The translations under genes were made by a program, and so were the position numbers. DNA of 64,000 bases from Actinokineospora auranticolor (GTDB taxonomy: Bacteria > Actinomycetota > Actinomycetes > Mycobacteriales > Pseudonocardiaceae), in the NCBI RefSeq assembly GCF_002934265.1, contig NZ_PTIX01000018.1, positions 85,809 to 149,808 on the forward strand, written 5' to 3'. Positions 35,759 to 44,676 of this stretch are shown piece by piece; positions within the stretch are counted from its first letter, which is position 1, and every line of letters begins with the position of its first letter. Under the pieces are notes generated by a model, which was given only the letters and a program-made list of their open reading frames with translations, made no database searches and was not told where the DNA came from.

Positions 35759-36199
35759 CTACTCGGTCGGTTCCGGCTCGACGACGGTGCCCGCCCGGGC
35801 CGTCGCCTCATCCCGCACGAACCCCAACGACTCCCCGATGTTCGCCAACGCCACCCCGCACTCGTCCACCGACGGCGTACCCGGATCCCCACAGCGGTTG
35901 TCGGCGTACGCCGCCACCTCCGCGCGCAGCCGCTCCGCCTGCCGCGCGTACTCGGTGTCACCCGGCACCGTCGACATGGCCGCGACCAGGTCGCTCACCC
36001 GCCCGACGTAGTCCTCGCACGTCCACGGGTCGGAAATCCCGTCCGGCCCACTCGCCCGCTGCGCGCACGGATCGGCCAGCGCCGCCCCCACCTTCGCCAG
36101 CAGGTCCGCGGCCGCCACGGGGGGCGGGGCCGGAGCGGGTGACTCGGCGGTCCCGCACCCGGCGACCAGCAGCACGACCGCGATCAACACCCTGCGCAT
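35759..36199 (-). CDS. Secreted lipoprotein, unknown function
   Basis: 146 residues. A lipobox is evident in VLIAVVLLVAGCGTAESPAP. The mature part has a Pro/Ala linker and then a helical, cysteine-containing domain (DPCAQRASGP, WTCEDYVGRVSDLVAAM, ADNRCGDPGTPSVDECG), probably with disulfides. I do not recognise a family. It precedes nothing obvious; the GtrA gene upstream on the same strand starts 500 bp away and ends 17 bp from this start, so cotranscription is possible. Confidence 0.8.
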   Translation of the reverse strand: MRRVLIAVVLLVAGCGTAESPAPAPPPVAAADLLAKVGAALADPCAQRASGPDGISDPWTCEDYVGRVSDLVAAMSTVPGDTEYARQAERLRAEVAAYADNRCGDPGTPSVDECGVALANIGESLGFVRDEATARAGTVVEPEPTE

Positions 36200-36215
36200 G
36201 GCGCGGACCCTATCG

Positions 36216-36701
36216 TCACCCCTTCAGGCGAGGTTCGCGGAACACCACCCAGCGCATGCACACGTACATGTACACGGCCTCGCACGCCCCCGCCGCCACC
36301 CGCGCGAGGTGGTAGTCGACGCCCAGTGCCGCCAGGCCGCTGCCGACGCCGAGGATCCAGGCCAGGTAGTTGATCGTCACGACGACCACGTACCGGCCGA
36401 CCTGCGGGCCGACGTCCGCGTGCGACCGGAAGTTCAGGGCGCGGTTGAGCACGAAGCTCAGCCCGAACGCCAACACGTACCCGATCGTGATGCTGACCGG
36501 CAACGGCCACCCGAACCCGCTCCGCATCAGCGTCAGCAGCGCCAGGTCGACCGCGAAGGTGAACCCGTTGATCACCCCGAAGCCCAGCAGGCTCGGCGGC
36601 ACCACCCGGCTCAGCCCGAACGGCAGCCGCCGCGTGATCGCCGCCATGGCCGCGCCGAACCGCTCCCCGCGCTCGTGCCGCCGAACCTCCCGCACCGACA
36701 T
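36216..36701 (-). CDS. GtrA-family membrane protein
   Basis: 161 residues with four membrane segments and a short basic N-terminus. LLGFGVINGFTFAVDLALL, VLAFGLSFVLNRALNFRS and the last segment ending RWVVFREP match GtrA-like flippase-type proteins, which help move polyprenyl-linked sugars across the membrane. No glycosyltransferase lies nearby. The ATG at 36701 (MSVREVRRHERG) is preferred over a longer form. Confidence 0.88.
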   Translation of the reverse strand: MSVREVRRHERGERFGAAMAAITRRLPFGLSRVVPPSLLGFGVINGFTFAVDLALLTLMRSGFGWPLPVSITIGYVLAFGLSFVLNRALNFRSHADVGPQVGRYVVVVTINYLAWILGVGSGLAALGVDYHLARVAAGACEAVYMYVCMRWVVFREPRLKG

Positions 36702-36868
36702 ACCGCCATCCTGACGATCTTGAATGACCATTCGCCGACCGGTGGGCGAACACGCGGCGGTCCCGGCGCGGAACAAAACCACTGTAACAGCGCGGAGGCC
36801 TAGCGTGACGAGAAACAATCAAGCGCGAATGCTTGAAAATTCGCTGTGACCCGTGCCACCGTGGACCC

Positions 36869-37672
36869 GTGATCGACCTCCACGCCCTCCTGGCGGACCT
36901 GCGCGACGAAGGCGCCGAACTCGACGCCTGGCTGACCGACCTCCCCGCCCGCGCCTGGCACACCCCCACCCCCGCCGCGCGCTGGACGATCGCCCACCAG
37001 GTCGCACACCTCGCGTGGACCGACGACCGCGCCCTCCTGTCCGCCGCCGACCCCGACGCCTTCGTCGCCGACCCCGACGCCTTCGTCGCCGAGGCCACCC
37101 GCGCGCTCGGCGACCCCACGGGCTTCGTCGACCGCGGCGCCGAGGAAGGCGCGACCCGAGACCCGGCCGAACTGCTCGCCGCCTGGCGCACGGGCCGCGA
37201 CCGCCTGGCCGACACCCTCGCGCACGTGCCCCCGGGCACGAAACTGCTCTGGTACGGCCCACCCATGAGCCCCGCCTCCATGGCCACCGCCCGCCTCATG
37301 GAGACCTGGGCGCACGCGGGCGACGTCGCCGCGGCCCTCGACATCCCACGGGAGCCCACCCGCCGCCTCCGGCACATCGCCCACCTCGGCGTCCGAACCC
37401 GCGACTTCGCCTACCTCGCCCGCGCCCTGCCGATCCCCGCCGCCGAGTTCCGCGTCGAACTGGCCGCACCCGACGGCGAAACCTGGACCTGGGGACCGCA
37501 AGGCGCACCCCAACGCATCACCGGGTCAGCGCACGACTTCTGCCTCCTCGTCACCCAACGCGTCCACCGCGACGACACCGACCTCGAATCCGAAGGCGCC
37601 GACGCCCACCACTGGCTCCGCATCGCCCAAGCCTTCGCGGGCCCACCCGGCACCGGACGGCCGAGGTCGTGA
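36869..37672 (+). CDS. TIGR03084-family DinB-like metal-binding protein
   Basis: 267 residues. The DinB/maleylpyruvate-isomerase-like four-helix bundle signatures are present: WTIAHQVAHLAWTDDRAL near the start and ARLMETWAHAGDVAAAL in the middle. TIGR03084 genes often sit in front of AtuA-type genes in actinobacteria, as here; the role is unknown. GTG 36869 gives the family start. The stop overlaps AtuA by 4 bp. Odd: eight residues DPDAFVAD/DPDAFVAE are repeated, from a perfect in-frame tandem duplication near 37047-37088. Confidence 0.88.
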   Translation: MIDLHALLADLRDEGAELDAWLTDLPARAWHTPTPAARWTIAHQVAHLAWTDDRALLSAADPDAFVADPDAFVAEATRALGDPTGFVDRGAEEGATRDPAELLAAWRTGRDRLADTLAHVPPGTKLLWYGPPMSPASMATARLMETWAHAGDVAAALDIPREPTRRLRHIAHLGVRTRDFAYLARALPIPAAEFRVELAAPDGETWTWGPQGAPQRITGSAHDFCLLVTQRVHRDDTDLESEGADAHHWLRIAQAFAGPPGTGRPRS

Positions 37673-39981
37673 TCCGCGTCGGCAACGCCTCAGGCTTCTA
37701 CGGCGACCGCTTCACCGCCGTCCACGAGATGCTGACCGGCGGCGACCTCGACGTGCTCACCGGCGACTACCTGGCCGAGCTGACCATGCTCGTCCTCGGC
37801 CGCCAACGCCTCAAGGACCCCCGCGCCGGCTACGCCGAAACCTTCCTGCGCCAGCTGGCGGACACCCTCGACCTGGCCCTCGGCCGCGGCGTCAAGATCG
37901 TCACGAACGCGGGCGGCCTCAACCCGGCGGGCCTCGCCGACGCCATCCGGGCCCTCGGCACCCGGGCCAAGGTCGCCCACGTCGAAGGCGACGACTTGGT
38001 GCCCCGGGCCGCCTCCCTCGGCCTCGGCGACGCCCTCACCGCCAACGCCTACCTCGGCGCCTGGGGCATCGCCGAATGCCTCCGCGCGGGCGCCGACGTC
38101 GTCATCACCGGCCGCGTCACCGACGCCTCCCTCACCGTCGGCCCAGCCGCCGCCCACTTCGGCTGGCACCCCACCGACTACGACCGCCTGGCAGGCGCCA
38201 CAGTCGCGGGCCACCTCATCGAATGCGGCCCCCAGGTCACCGGCGGCAACTACGCCTTCTTCACCGAACTCGACCCAACCCACCCGCCCTTCCCCCTAGC
38301 CGAAATCCACGACGACGGCACCTCGGTCATCACCAAACACCCCAACACCGGCGGCGCGGTCACCCGGGAAACCGTTACCGCCCAACTGCTCTACGAGATC
38401 CAAGGCCCCCACTACCTAGGCCCCGACGTCACCACCCACCTCGACACCGTCACCCTCACCGCCGACGGCCCCGACCGCGTTCGAGTCAGCGGAGTCCGCG
38501 GCACCCCGCCACCGGACACGGTCAAGGTCTGCGTCAACACCCTGGCGGGCTTCAAGAACAGCGTGACCTTCATCCTCTGTGGACTCGACATCGAGGAAAA
38601 GGCCACCCTGGCCCGTCGCCAGGTGGAACGCGCCCTGGGTCCCGACGGCATCACCTGGACCCTGGCCAGAACGGATCACCCCGACGCCGCCACGGAGGAG
38701 ACTGCCAGCGCCCTCCTCCACGCCACGATCCACACCGAAGACCCCACCCGAGCCAAAGCCTTCGCCCGCACCACGGTCGAACTGGCACTCGCCAGCTACC
38801 CGGGTTTCACCCTCACCACCCCACCCCCCGACCCCACCCCCATCGGCGTCTACCGACCCGCCTACCTACCCCGCCACCAGATCCCGCACACAGCGGTACT
38901 TCCCGACGGCACCCGCCACCCCTTCCCATGGCCACCCGAAACCGCCCCAACCCCCGCAGCTCAAGCCAATTCCACCCCGACATCTCCCCGCGCCCCCGCA
39001 CCCGCCACCACCCAGCCACCAACGACCGCCGCCCACGCCGTCGCCGGCCCAGCTCATTCCTTTGCCTCTGCCCAGCCGCCGGCGGAGGTCGGCGCCCAAA
39101 CTGACTCCACCCCAACTCCTCCCTCCGCTCCGTCGCCCGCAACCACCCAGTCGCCAAGGGATGCCGTCACCGGCCCGGCTCGCTCCTTGGTCTCTGCCCA
39201 GCTGGCAGCGTGCACTGCTTCCTTCACTCCTGCGCCCACCGCCGACCGGCCACCGACGGGCGCTGGTGCACCGCAATCCACCTCCGAGACGGCTCAATCC
39301 GTCGCACCGCCGGCCGTCACCGCCGAGTGGCCATTGGACGCTGGAACCCAGCAACCTGCCGCTGACCCCGCTGTCCCCCTGCCCGCCGCACAGTCGCCAA
39401 CAGGCTCCATCACCCCGGATGCCTCCACCCTGGCTCATCCCGTTCCCCCGCGGGCGGACACCGCCCAGCCGCCGACGAGCGCAGCCGTTCAGCGAGCCGT
39501 CCCCCATCCGGCCCAAATCCCCACCCCTCCGGCCAACAGCGAGCCCGTGCCGCCGTTGCCCACCAACCCGTCCCAGCCCACGCCCCGCAACGCGAACTCC
39601 GCTCCCCAGCCGGACACCCCACCTACGAGTCACCCCGGCACGCCTCCCCAGACCCGCCGCGTGCCGCTAGGCACGATCCTCGGCGCGCGGTCCGGCGACA
39701 AAGGCGGCGACGCCAACCTCGGCGTCTGGGCACGCACCCCCGACGCCTACCCCTGGCTCGTCCACACCCTCACCACCGACCGCCTGCGCACACTGCTCCC
39801 CGAGACCGCCGACCTGCCCATCGAGCGGCACCTCCTCCCCAACCTCAACGCCGTCAACTTCGTCATCCACACCCTCCTCGGCCAAGGCGTCGCGGCCTCG
39901 ACCCGCTTCGACCCGCAGGCCAAAGCCCTGGGGGAGTGGCTCCGAGCCCGGTACGTCGACGTCCCGGAGGCCCTGCTGTGA
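37669..39981 (+). CDS. AtuA-family protein with long repeat-derived linker
   Basis: 770 residues, about 180-200 longer than usual for acyclic terpene utilisation AtuA proteins. The N-terminal AtuA domain (about residues 1-424) starts VIRVGNASGFYGDRF and has TNAGGLNPAG and ITGRVTDAS. The small C-terminal AtuA-like domain (about 663-770) begins RVPLGTILGARSGDKGGDAN. Between them lie about 238 residues of Pro/Ala/Thr/Ser-rich sequence with no predicted fold, part of which is a 135-bp tandem repeat. GTG 37669 overlaps the upstream stop; the stop overlaps the next start by 4 bp. AtuA proteins occur with geranyl- or related acyl-CoA carboxylases, as here. Confidence 0.88.
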   Translation: MIRVGNASGFYGDRFTAVHEMLTGGDLDVLTGDYLAELTMLVLGRQRLKDPRAGYAETFLRQLADTLDLALGRGVKIVTNAGGLNPAGLADAIRALGTRAKVAHVEGDDLVPRAASLGLGDALTANAYLGAWGIAECLRAGADVVITGRVTDASLTVGPAAAHFGWHPTDYDRLAGATVAGHLIECGPQVTGGNYAFFTELDPTHPPFPLAEIHDDGTSVITKHPNTGGAVTRETVTAQLLYEIQGPHYLGPDVTTHLDTVTLTADGPDRVRVSGVRGTPPPDTVKVCVNTLAGFKNSVTFILCGLDIEEKATLARRQVERALGPDGITWTLARTDHPDAATEETASALLHATIHTEDPTRAKAFARTTVELALASYPGFTLTTPPPDPTPIGVYRPAYLPRHQIPHTAVLPDGTRHPFPWPPETAPTPAAQANSTPTSPRAPAPATTQPPTTAAHAVAGPAHSFASAQPPAEVGAQTDSTPTPPSAPSPATTQSPRDAVTGPARSLVSAQLAACTASFTPAPTADRPPTGAGAPQSTSETAQSVAPPAVTAEWPLDAGTQQPAADPAVPLPAAQSPTGSITPDASTLAHPVPPRADTAQPPTSAAVQRAVPHPAQIPTPPANSEPVPPLPTNPSQPTPRNANSAPQPDTPPTSHPGTPPQTRRVPLGTILGARSGDKGGDANLGVWARTPDAYPWLVHTLTTDRLRTLLPETADLPIERHLLPNLNAVNFVIHTLLGQGVAASTRFDPQAKALGEWLRARYVDVPEALL
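39001..39270 (+). repeat. 135-bp in-frame tandem repeat inside AtuA linker
   Basis: Copies beginning at 39001 (CCCGCCACCACCCAG) and 39136 (CCCGCAACCACCCAG) encode PATTQPP...GPAHSFASAQ and PATTQSP...GPARSLVSAQ. The period is a multiple of three, so the reading frame is kept. Confidence 0.65.
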
Positions 39982-41135
39982 CCCCCTTCGACACCCCCGA
40001 ACGCCGTGACCTGCGCGAAGCCGTCCGCCGGTTCACCACCACCGAGATCCGCCCCCACCTCGACACCTGGGAACGCGACGGCGAACTGCCCCGAGACCTC
40101 CACCGCAAAGCCGCCGCCCTGGGCCTCCTCGGCGTGGCCTTTCCCGAATCCGCGGGCGGCGGCGACGGCACCCTCCTCGACGCCCTGACCGTCGTCGAGG
40201 AAATGCACCACGCAGGCGCGTCAGGCGGCGTCATCGCATCCCTGCTGACCTGCGGAATCGCCCTCCCGCACCTCATCGCCGCGGGCAACCCCGAGCACAT
40301 CGACCGCTGGGCCCGCCCCACCCTCGCGGGCGCCACCATCGGTGCGCTCGCCATCACCGAACCCGACGGCGGCTCCGACGTCGCCAACCTGCGCACCACC
40401 GCCACCCGCCACGGCGACCACTACACCGTCAACGGCGCCAAAACCTTCATCACCTCCGGCGTCCGCGCCGACTTCGTCACCACCGCCGTCCGAACCGGCG
40501 GCCCCGGCGCCCGCGGAATCTCCCTGCTGGTAATAGAAAAGAGCACGCCAGGCTTCACCGTCGGCAAACCCCTGGCAAAAATGGGCTGGCACTGCTCCGA
40601 CACCGCCGAACTGTCCTTTGTGGACTGCAAAGTCCCCGCGGCCAACCTGATCGGCCGGGAAAACACCGGCTTCACCCACATAGCCACCCACTTCGCCGCC
40701 GAACGCCTGACCCTCGCCACCCAGGCCCACGCCACCGCCCGACGCGCCCTCGACCTGACCATCGACTGGTGCCGCACCAGGGAAACCTTCGGCCGCCCCC
40801 TGATCTCCCGCCAATCCGTCCAGTTCACCCTCGCCGAAATGACAAGAAAAGTCGACGTCGCCCGAACCTACACGCGCGTCACAGCCCAACGCCACCAGGC
40901 AGGCGAAGACGTGACCACCGAGGTCTGCTTCGCCAAGAACACCGCCGTGGAAGCGGGCACCTGGGTTGTCGACCGCGCCGTCCAACTCCACGGCGGCCTC
41001 GGCTACCTCCGCGAGTCCGAAGTGGAACGCCACTACCGGGACATGCGAATCCTGGGAATCGGCGGCGGCACCGACGAAATCATGACCACCCTCGCCGCCA
41101 AACGCCTCGGCTACACCGCGGAGCCGCGCCCATGA
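39978..41135 (+). CDS. Acyl-CoA dehydrogenase
   Basis: 385 residues. FAD and substrate motifs are typical: ALAITEPDGGSDVANLRTTA, YTVNGAKTFITSG, and the C-terminal QLHGGLGYLRESEVERHYRD with RILGIGGGTDEIM. The catalytic glutamate region is at the position shared with isovaleryl/short-chain types (GTDEI). It starts at GTG 39978 overlapping AtuA and ends overlapping the carboxyltransferase gene. In atu/liu-type clusters such an enzyme oxidises citronellyl-CoA or isovaleryl-CoA before the carboxylase step; which substrate applies here is not decided. Confidence 0.92.
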   Translation: MTPFDTPERRDLREAVRRFTTTEIRPHLDTWERDGELPRDLHRKAAALGLLGVAFPESAGGGDGTLLDALTVVEEMHHAGASGGVIASLLTCGIALPHLIAAGNPEHIDRWARPTLAGATIGALAITEPDGGSDVANLRTTATRHGDHYTVNGAKTFITSGVRADFVTTAVRTGGPGARGISLLVIEKSTPGFTVGKPLAKMGWHCSDTAELSFVDCKVPAANLIGRENTGFTHIATHFAAERLTLATQAHATARRALDLTIDWCRTRETFGRPLISRQSVQFTLAEMTRKVDVARTYTRVTAQRHQAGEDVTTEVCFAKNTAVEAGTWVVDRAVQLHGGLGYLRESEVERHYRDMRILGIGGGTDEIMTTLAAKRLGYTAEPRP

Positions 41136-42730
41136 CCCTCATGCGATCGTCCCTCGACACCACCACCCCCGAATTCCACGACAACCACGCCGCCATGGTC
41201 GACAAACTCGACCAGCTCACCGCCGAACACGCCAAGGCCGTCGCGGGCGGCGGCGAGAAGTACGTCGCCCGCCACCGGGAACGCGGCAAACTGACCGCCC
41301 GCGAACGCGTCGAACTCCTGCTCGACCCCGACTCCCCGTTCCTCGAACTCTCCCCGCTCGCCGCCTGGGGCAGCGACTACCAGGTCGGCGGCAGCCTCGT
41401 CACCGGCATCGGCGTCATCGAAGGCGTCGAATGCGTGATCAACGCCAACGACCCCACCGTCAAAGGCGGCGCGATCAACCCCTGGGGCATGCGCAAAGGC
41501 TTCCGCGCCGCCGACATCGCCGCCCAGAACCGACTCCCCACCATCAGCCTCGTCGAATCCGGCGGCGCCGACCTCCCCACCCAGAAAGACATCTTCATCC
41601 CCGGCGGCCGCACCTTCCGCGACCTCACCCGCGCATCCGCCGCCAAAATCCCCACGGTCGCCATCGTCTTCGGAAACTCCACCGCAGGCGGCGCCTATCT
41701 CCCCGGAATGTCCGACCACGTCATCATGGTCCGCGACCGCGCCAAGGTCTTCCTCGGTGGACCGCCCCTCGTCAAAGTGGCCACCGGCGAGGAGTCCGAC
41801 GACGAATCCCTGGGCGGCGCCGAGATGCACGCCCGAACCTCCGGCCTCGCCGACTACCTCGCCACCGACGAACGCGACGGCATCCGCCTGTGCCGCCGCG
41901 TCATCGCCCGACTCAACTGGCGCAAACAAGGCCCCGAACCCGCGCGCGACTACGCCGACCCCCGCTACGACGAAGAAGACCTCCTCGGCATCGTCCCCGC
42001 CGACCTGAAAATCCCCTTCGACCCGCGAGAAGTCATCGCCAGAGTCGTCGACGGCTCAGACTTCGACGAATTCAAACCCCGCTACGGAACAAGCCTCGTC
42101 ACCGGCTGGGCGCAACTCCACGGCTATCCGGTAGGAATCCTCGCGAACGCCCGAGGAGTCCTCTTCGGTGAAGAATCGCAAAAGGCAACGCAATTCATCC
42201 AACTCGCCAATCAAACCGACACCCCGCTCATCTTCCTGCACAACACAACCGGCTACATGGTCGGCAAGGAATACGAACAGAGCGGCATCATCAAACACGG
42301 CGCCATGATGATCAACGCCGTCGCCAACTCCAAGGTCCCCCACCTCTCCGTCCTCATCGGATCCTCCTACGGCGCCGGCCACTACGGCATGTGCGGCCGC
42401 GCCTACGACCCGCGTTTCCTCTTCGCCTGGCCCAGCGCCAAATCCGCCGTCATGGGACCCGCGCAGCTCGCAGGAGTCCTGTCCATCGTCATGCGCCAAG
42501 GCGCCGAACGCCGCGGCCAGCCCTACAACGAGGAGCACGACGCCGCCATGCGCGCCATGGTCGAGGGCCAGATCGAGGCCGAGTCCCTGCCCATGTTCCT
42601 CTCCGGCATGCTCTACGACGACGGCATCATCGATCCCCGCGACACCCGAACCGTCCTGGGCCTCTGCCTGTCATCCATCCACAACGGACCAATCGCGGGC
42701 GCCGACGGCTTCGGCGTCTTCCGGATGTGA
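41132..42730 (+). CDS. Acyl-CoA carboxylase beta subunit (carboxyltransferase)
   Basis: 532 residues with both halves of the carboxyltransferase domain. ECVINANDPTVKGGAINPWG, VESGGADLPTQKDIFIPGGR and, in the second half, FLHNTTGYMVGKEYEQSGII and SSYGAGHYGMCGRAYDPRFL are typical of methylcrotonyl- and geranyl-CoA carboxylase beta subunits (LiuB/AtuC-like). ATG 41132 overlaps the dehydrogenase stop (ATGA). It works with the biotin-carrying alpha subunit encoded next. Confidence 0.94.
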   Translation: MTLMRSSLDTTTPEFHDNHAAMVDKLDQLTAEHAKAVAGGGEKYVARHRERGKLTARERVELLLDPDSPFLELSPLAAWGSDYQVGGSLVTGIGVIEGVECVINANDPTVKGGAINPWGMRKGFRAADIAAQNRLPTISLVESGGADLPTQKDIFIPGGRTFRDLTRASAAKIPTVAIVFGNSTAGGAYLPGMSDHVIMVRDRAKVFLGGPPLVKVATGEESDDESLGGAEMHARTSGLADYLATDERDGIRLCRRVIARLNWRKQGPEPARDYADPRYDEEDLLGIVPADLKIPFDPREVIARVVDGSDFDEFKPRYGTSLVTGWAQLHGYPVGILANARGVLFGEESQKATQFIQLANQTDTPLIFLHNTTGYMVGKEYEQSGIIKHGAMMINAVANSKVPHLSVLIGSSYGAGHYGMCGRAYDPRFLFAWPSAKSAVMGPAQLAGVLSIVMRQGAERRGQPYNEEHDAAMRAMVEGQIEAESLPMFLSGMLYDDGIIDPRDTRTVLGLCLSSIHNGPIAGADGFGVFRM

Positions 42731-44676
42731 CCGCCGTGATCACCTCCATCCTGGTCGCCAACCGCGGCGAGATCGCCCGCCGCGTCTTCCGCACCGCCCG
42801 CACCCTGGGCCTGGCCACGGTCGCCGTCCACTCCGATGCCGACGCCGACCAGCCGCACGTCACCGAGGCCGACTCCGCCGTCCGCCTCCCCGGCGAGGCC
42901 CCGGCCGACACCTACCTCCGCGCGGACCTGCTCGTCGCCGCCGCCCGCGCCGCCAACGCCGACGCCGTCCACCCCGGCTACGGCTTCCTCTCCGAGAACG
43001 CCGACTTCGCCCGCGCCGTCCTCGCGGCAGGCCTGACCTGGATCGGCCCGGCCCCGGACGTCATCGAACGCATGGGCTCCAAGATCGAGTCCAAACGTCT
43101 CATGGCCGCCGCGGGCGTCCCCGTCCTGGCCCGGCTCGACAACGTCACCGCCGACGACCTCCCCGTCCTGATCAAGGCCTCCGCAGGCGGCGGCGGCCGC
43201 GGCATGCGCGTCGTCCGCACCCTCGACGACCTCGAGCCGGAACTGGCCGCTGCGCGAACCGAAGCCGCCTCAGCGTTCGGTGACCCCACCGTGTTCTGCG
43301 AGCCCTACCTGGAACACGGTAGGCACATCGAGGTCCAAATCATGGCCGACACCCAAGGCACGGTGTGGGCGGTAGGCGAACGAGAGTGCTCTATACAGCG
43401 ACGGCACCAGAAGGTGGTGGAGGAGTCCCCGTCACCATTGGTGGACCGGATCGGCGGTATGCGTAAGAGGCTGTTCACCGCCGCACGCGCCGCAGCGACC
43501 ACCATCGGCTACACCGGCGCAGGCACCGTCGAGTTCCTCGCCGACGACACCGGGCGCTTCTACTTCCTGGAGATGAACACCCGCCTCCAGGTCGAGCACC
43601 CCGTTACCGAGTGCGTCACCGGCCTCGACCTGGTCCAACTCCAAATCGCCATCGCCGACGGCGAACACCTACCCGCCGAACCACCCCCAAGTTCCGGCCA
43701 CGCCATCGAGGCCCGCCTCTACGCCGAAGACCCCGCCCAAGACTGGCGCCCCCAAACCGGAACCCTCCACCACTTCCACGTCCCCGACGTCGATCACACC
43801 TTCGGGTGTAGCGGAAAATCGGGACTACGCCTCGACTCCGGCGTAGAATCGGGAAGTGGCGTCGGCACGCGCTACGACCCGATGTTGGCCAAAGTCATCG
43901 CCTGGGCCCCAACTCGGACAGCAGCCGCACGACACCTCGCCAGCACTCTCCTGCGAACAAAACTGCACGGAATCCGGACCAACCGCGATCTCCTGGTGCG
44001 GGTACTGAGGCACGCCACCTTCCTCGAAGGCGACGCCAACACAACCTTCCTCCGCCGCCCCGAACTAACCGAACCACTCCTCAACCAGGACGCCGAGGGC
44101 TTGTGCGCGCTAGCCGCAGCCCTCGCCGACGCCGCGACCAACCGCACCCAGTCCCGCGTACTCGGCCGCCTCCCCTCAGGCTGGCGCAACGTCCCCTCAC
44201 AACCCCAAATGAAGACCATCGGCGACCACGAGGTCCACTACCGCCTGGACCGCGGCCGTCTCATCACCGACACCCACCCGCCCCTGACCCTCATCTCCGC
44301 AACCCCCGACCTCGTCCGCCTCGAGACCGGCGGAGTAACCCGCACCTACCAGATATCCCAAACCCCCGGCTGGTCCCACATCGACACCCCGGACGGCTCA
44401 ACAGCGTTCCCCATACCCCCCAGACACCCAGACCCAACCACCCAAACCCCAGCCGGCTCCCTACTGGCCCCCATGCCAGGCACAGTAACCCGAGTCGCGG
44501 TCACCCCAGGCACCCACGTCACCGCGGGCCAACCCCTCCTGTGGCTGGAAGCAATGAAGATGCAACACCGCATCGACGCCCCAACCACCGGAGTCGTCAC
44601 CGAACTGCCCGTAGCCGTAGGAAACCAAGTACACCCCGGCCAAGTCCTAGCCGTCGTAACCGACGAAACCCTATGA
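42727..44676 (+). CDS. Acyl-CoA carboxylase alpha subunit (biotin carboxylase + BCCP)
   Basis: 649 residues. Biotin carboxylase: ILVANRGEIARRVF, KASAGGGGRGMRVV (ATP loop), VGERECSIQRRHQKVVEESP and EMNTRLQVEHPVTE. The C-terminal biotin domain carries LEAMKMQHRI, with the biotinylated lysine. GTG 42727 overlaps the beta-subunit stop. Together with the beta subunit and AtuA it suggests an ATP-dependent geranyl- or methylcrotonyl-type carboxylation of an unsaturated branched acyl-CoA. A stretch near 43370-43470 uses some rare codons (ATA, TCT, CGA). Confidence 0.95.
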   Translation: MTAVITSILVANRGEIARRVFRTARTLGLATVAVHSDADADQPHVTEADSAVRLPGEAPADTYLRADLLVAAARAANADAVHPGYGFLSENADFARAVLAAGLTWIGPAPDVIERMGSKIESKRLMAAAGVPVLARLDNVTADDLPVLIKASAGGGGRGMRVVRTLDDLEPELAAARTEAASAFGDPTVFCEPYLEHGRHIEVQIMADTQGTVWAVGERECSIQRRHQKVVEESPSPLVDRIGGMRKRLFTAARAAATTIGYTGAGTVEFLADDTGRFYFLEMNTRLQVEHPVTECVTGLDLVQLQIAIADGEHLPAEPPPSSGHAIEARLYAEDPAQDWRPQTGTLHHFHVPDVDHTFGCSGKSGLRLDSGVESGSGVGTRYDPMLAKVIAWAPTRTAAARHLASTLLRTKLHGIRTNRDLLVRVLRHATFLEGDANTTFLRRPELTEPLLNQDAEGLCALAAALADAATNRTQSRVLGRLPSGWRNVPSQPQMKTIGDHEVHYRLDRGRLITDTHPPLTLISATPDLVRLETGGVTRTYQISQTPGWSHIDTPDGSTAFPIPPRHPDPTTQTPAGSLLAPMPGTVTRVAVTPGTHVTAGQPLLWLEAMKMQHRIDAPTTGVVTELPVAVGNQVHPGQVLAVVTDETL

